Assembly (NCBI RefSeq): GCF_002843315.1
Contig: NZ_MVDD01000007.1
Span: forward strand, 62,001-126,000
DNA: 64,000 nt
Source of the DNA: Labilibaculum filiforme
GTDB lineage: Bacteria > Bacteroidota > Bacteroidia > Bacteroidales > Marinifilaceae
Reading direction: 5' to 3'
Positions 63,596 to 64,000 of the stretch are shown in pieces. Both the position numbers and the translations under genes were made by a program. The notes under the pieces were generated by a model, which worked only from the letters and a program-made list of their open reading frames with translations, had not been told where the DNA came from and made no database searches. Positions within the stretch are counted from its first letter, which is position 1; the number at the start of each line of letters is the position of its first letter.

Positions 63596-64000
63596 ATGAA
63601 ATTACTTAATAAACTGTTGTTCTTGCTAATCATGGTTTTGCCTTTGGGCTTTACCTCTTGCGACGACAATGATGATGATAATGATATTCTACCAACAGAA
63701 GAAGTTCCTGAATTGGTTCTTGAAAAATCAACAGTAGATATTGAGGTTGCTAATATCAGTAATGTAAATATTACACAAGGAGGTGGAGAATACCATGCTT
63801 TTTCTTCCAATCCAGATGTTGTTTCAGTAATACTGGAAGATAATATTTTAAAATTAAGCGCCTTAAAAAGAGGACGTACTTCCATAGTAATCTCCGATAA
63901 AAATAGCCAATACAAAGAACTAAGTGTAGTGGCTTTTTACAACACATTAAGCATCGAAAATAGTGAAATTAATGTGGAAATACCTTTAGGGCATTCTAAA
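63596..64000 (+). CDS. Lipoprotein with Ig-like (BIG2-like) repeats, truncated by the window end
   Basis: A frame opens with ATG at 63596 and stays open for 135 codons to the window edge. The product begins MKLLNKLLFLLIMVLPLGF and has a lipobox FTSC (Cys22), followed by a strongly acidic Asp/Asn linker. A beta-rich segment (about 40-105, with SSNPDVVSVILEDNILKLSA and RGRTSIVISD) has the pattern of bacterial Ig-like group 2 domains, and a second domain seems to start. It is probably a further surface lipoprotein of the N-glycan locus. Its function is unknown, and catalytic domains could lie beyond the edge. Confidence 0.8.
   Translation, partial: MKLLNKLLFLLIMVLPLGFTSCDDNDDDNDILPTEEVPELVLEKSTVDIEVANISNVNITQGGGEYHAFSSNPDVVSVILEDNILKLSALKRGRTSIVISDKNSQYKELSVVAFYNTLSIENSEINVEIPLGHSK

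Noticed and set aside
63541-63915. 124-codon minus-strand frame at the right end
   Set aside because: The plus strand encodes a lipoprotein with a good signal peptide and lipobox in the same place; the minus frame is its shadow.

Overview
The window is about 64 kb of an AT-rich chromosome from a Bacteroidota bacterium, most likely class Bacteroidia (a Marinifilaceae/Marinilabiliales-like organism is plausible but not proven). The evidence is a type IX secretion (T9SS) adhesin with a gliding-type C-terminal domain, PorP/SprF and PorE-like partners, SusC/SusD proteins, ECF-sigma/FecR regulation, FadL/OmpP1, LytS-type kinases, and promoter boxes of the Bacteroidota type TAnnTTTG. No rRNA, tRNA, CRISPR array, transposase or phage gene was seen.

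Layout. (1) 1-2779, minus strand: a membrane-stress operon resembling E. coli yjfI-yjfJ-yjfK-yjfL, with a DUF2170/YjfI protein, a PspA/IM30 protein, a DUF4178 protein, a Ser/Arg-rich membrane protein and the start of a small membrane protein cut by the window edge. (2) 3248-5295, plus: sucC-sucD, ended by a bidirectional terminator. (3) 5366-20435, minus: a surface-adhesin operon with a 3983-residue PKD/cadherin-like protein carrying near-identical 1.38-kb internal repeats, then PorP/SprF and a PorE-like OmpA protein. (4) 20844-21998, minus: a Fic protein whose catalytic histidine is replaced by leucine, with an inverted repeat at its start. (5) 22220-27697, plus: a FadL porin and two tandem paralogous TPR sensor kinases without an adjacent response regulator. 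(6) 27711-34284, minus: most of a mevalonate pathway (HMG-CoA reductase, three GHMP proteins, type 2 IPP isomerase) headed by an acyl-CoA dehydrogenase. (7) 34569-36619: NfeD, an AlkC-like DNA glycosylase and a rhodanese.

(8) 36870-52608, plus: a seven-gene envelope export locus and the most unusual part of the window. It holds an ABC ATPase, an ABC-2 permease fused to an M1-like domain lacking HExxH and a golvesin-type C-terminal domain, TolC, a lipoprotein adaptor, an RND pump, a second RND pump fused in one chain to extra membrane helices and an ABC ATPase, and another ABC-2 permease. The gene order suggests a hybrid efflux or export machine driven by both proton motive force and ATP.

(9) 52846-64000, plus: a polysaccharide utilisation locus with ECF sigma factor, FecR anti-sigma, SusC with an STN signalling domain, SusD, a GH18-like lipoprotein lacking catalytic aspartates, a DUF1735-LamG lipoprotein, a DUF1735-GH18 endo-beta-N-acetylglucosaminidase with an intact Endo H-like active site, and the start of another lipoprotein. 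The order matches known Bacteroides high-mannose N-glycan loci, so N-glycan capture and cleavage is the likely role.
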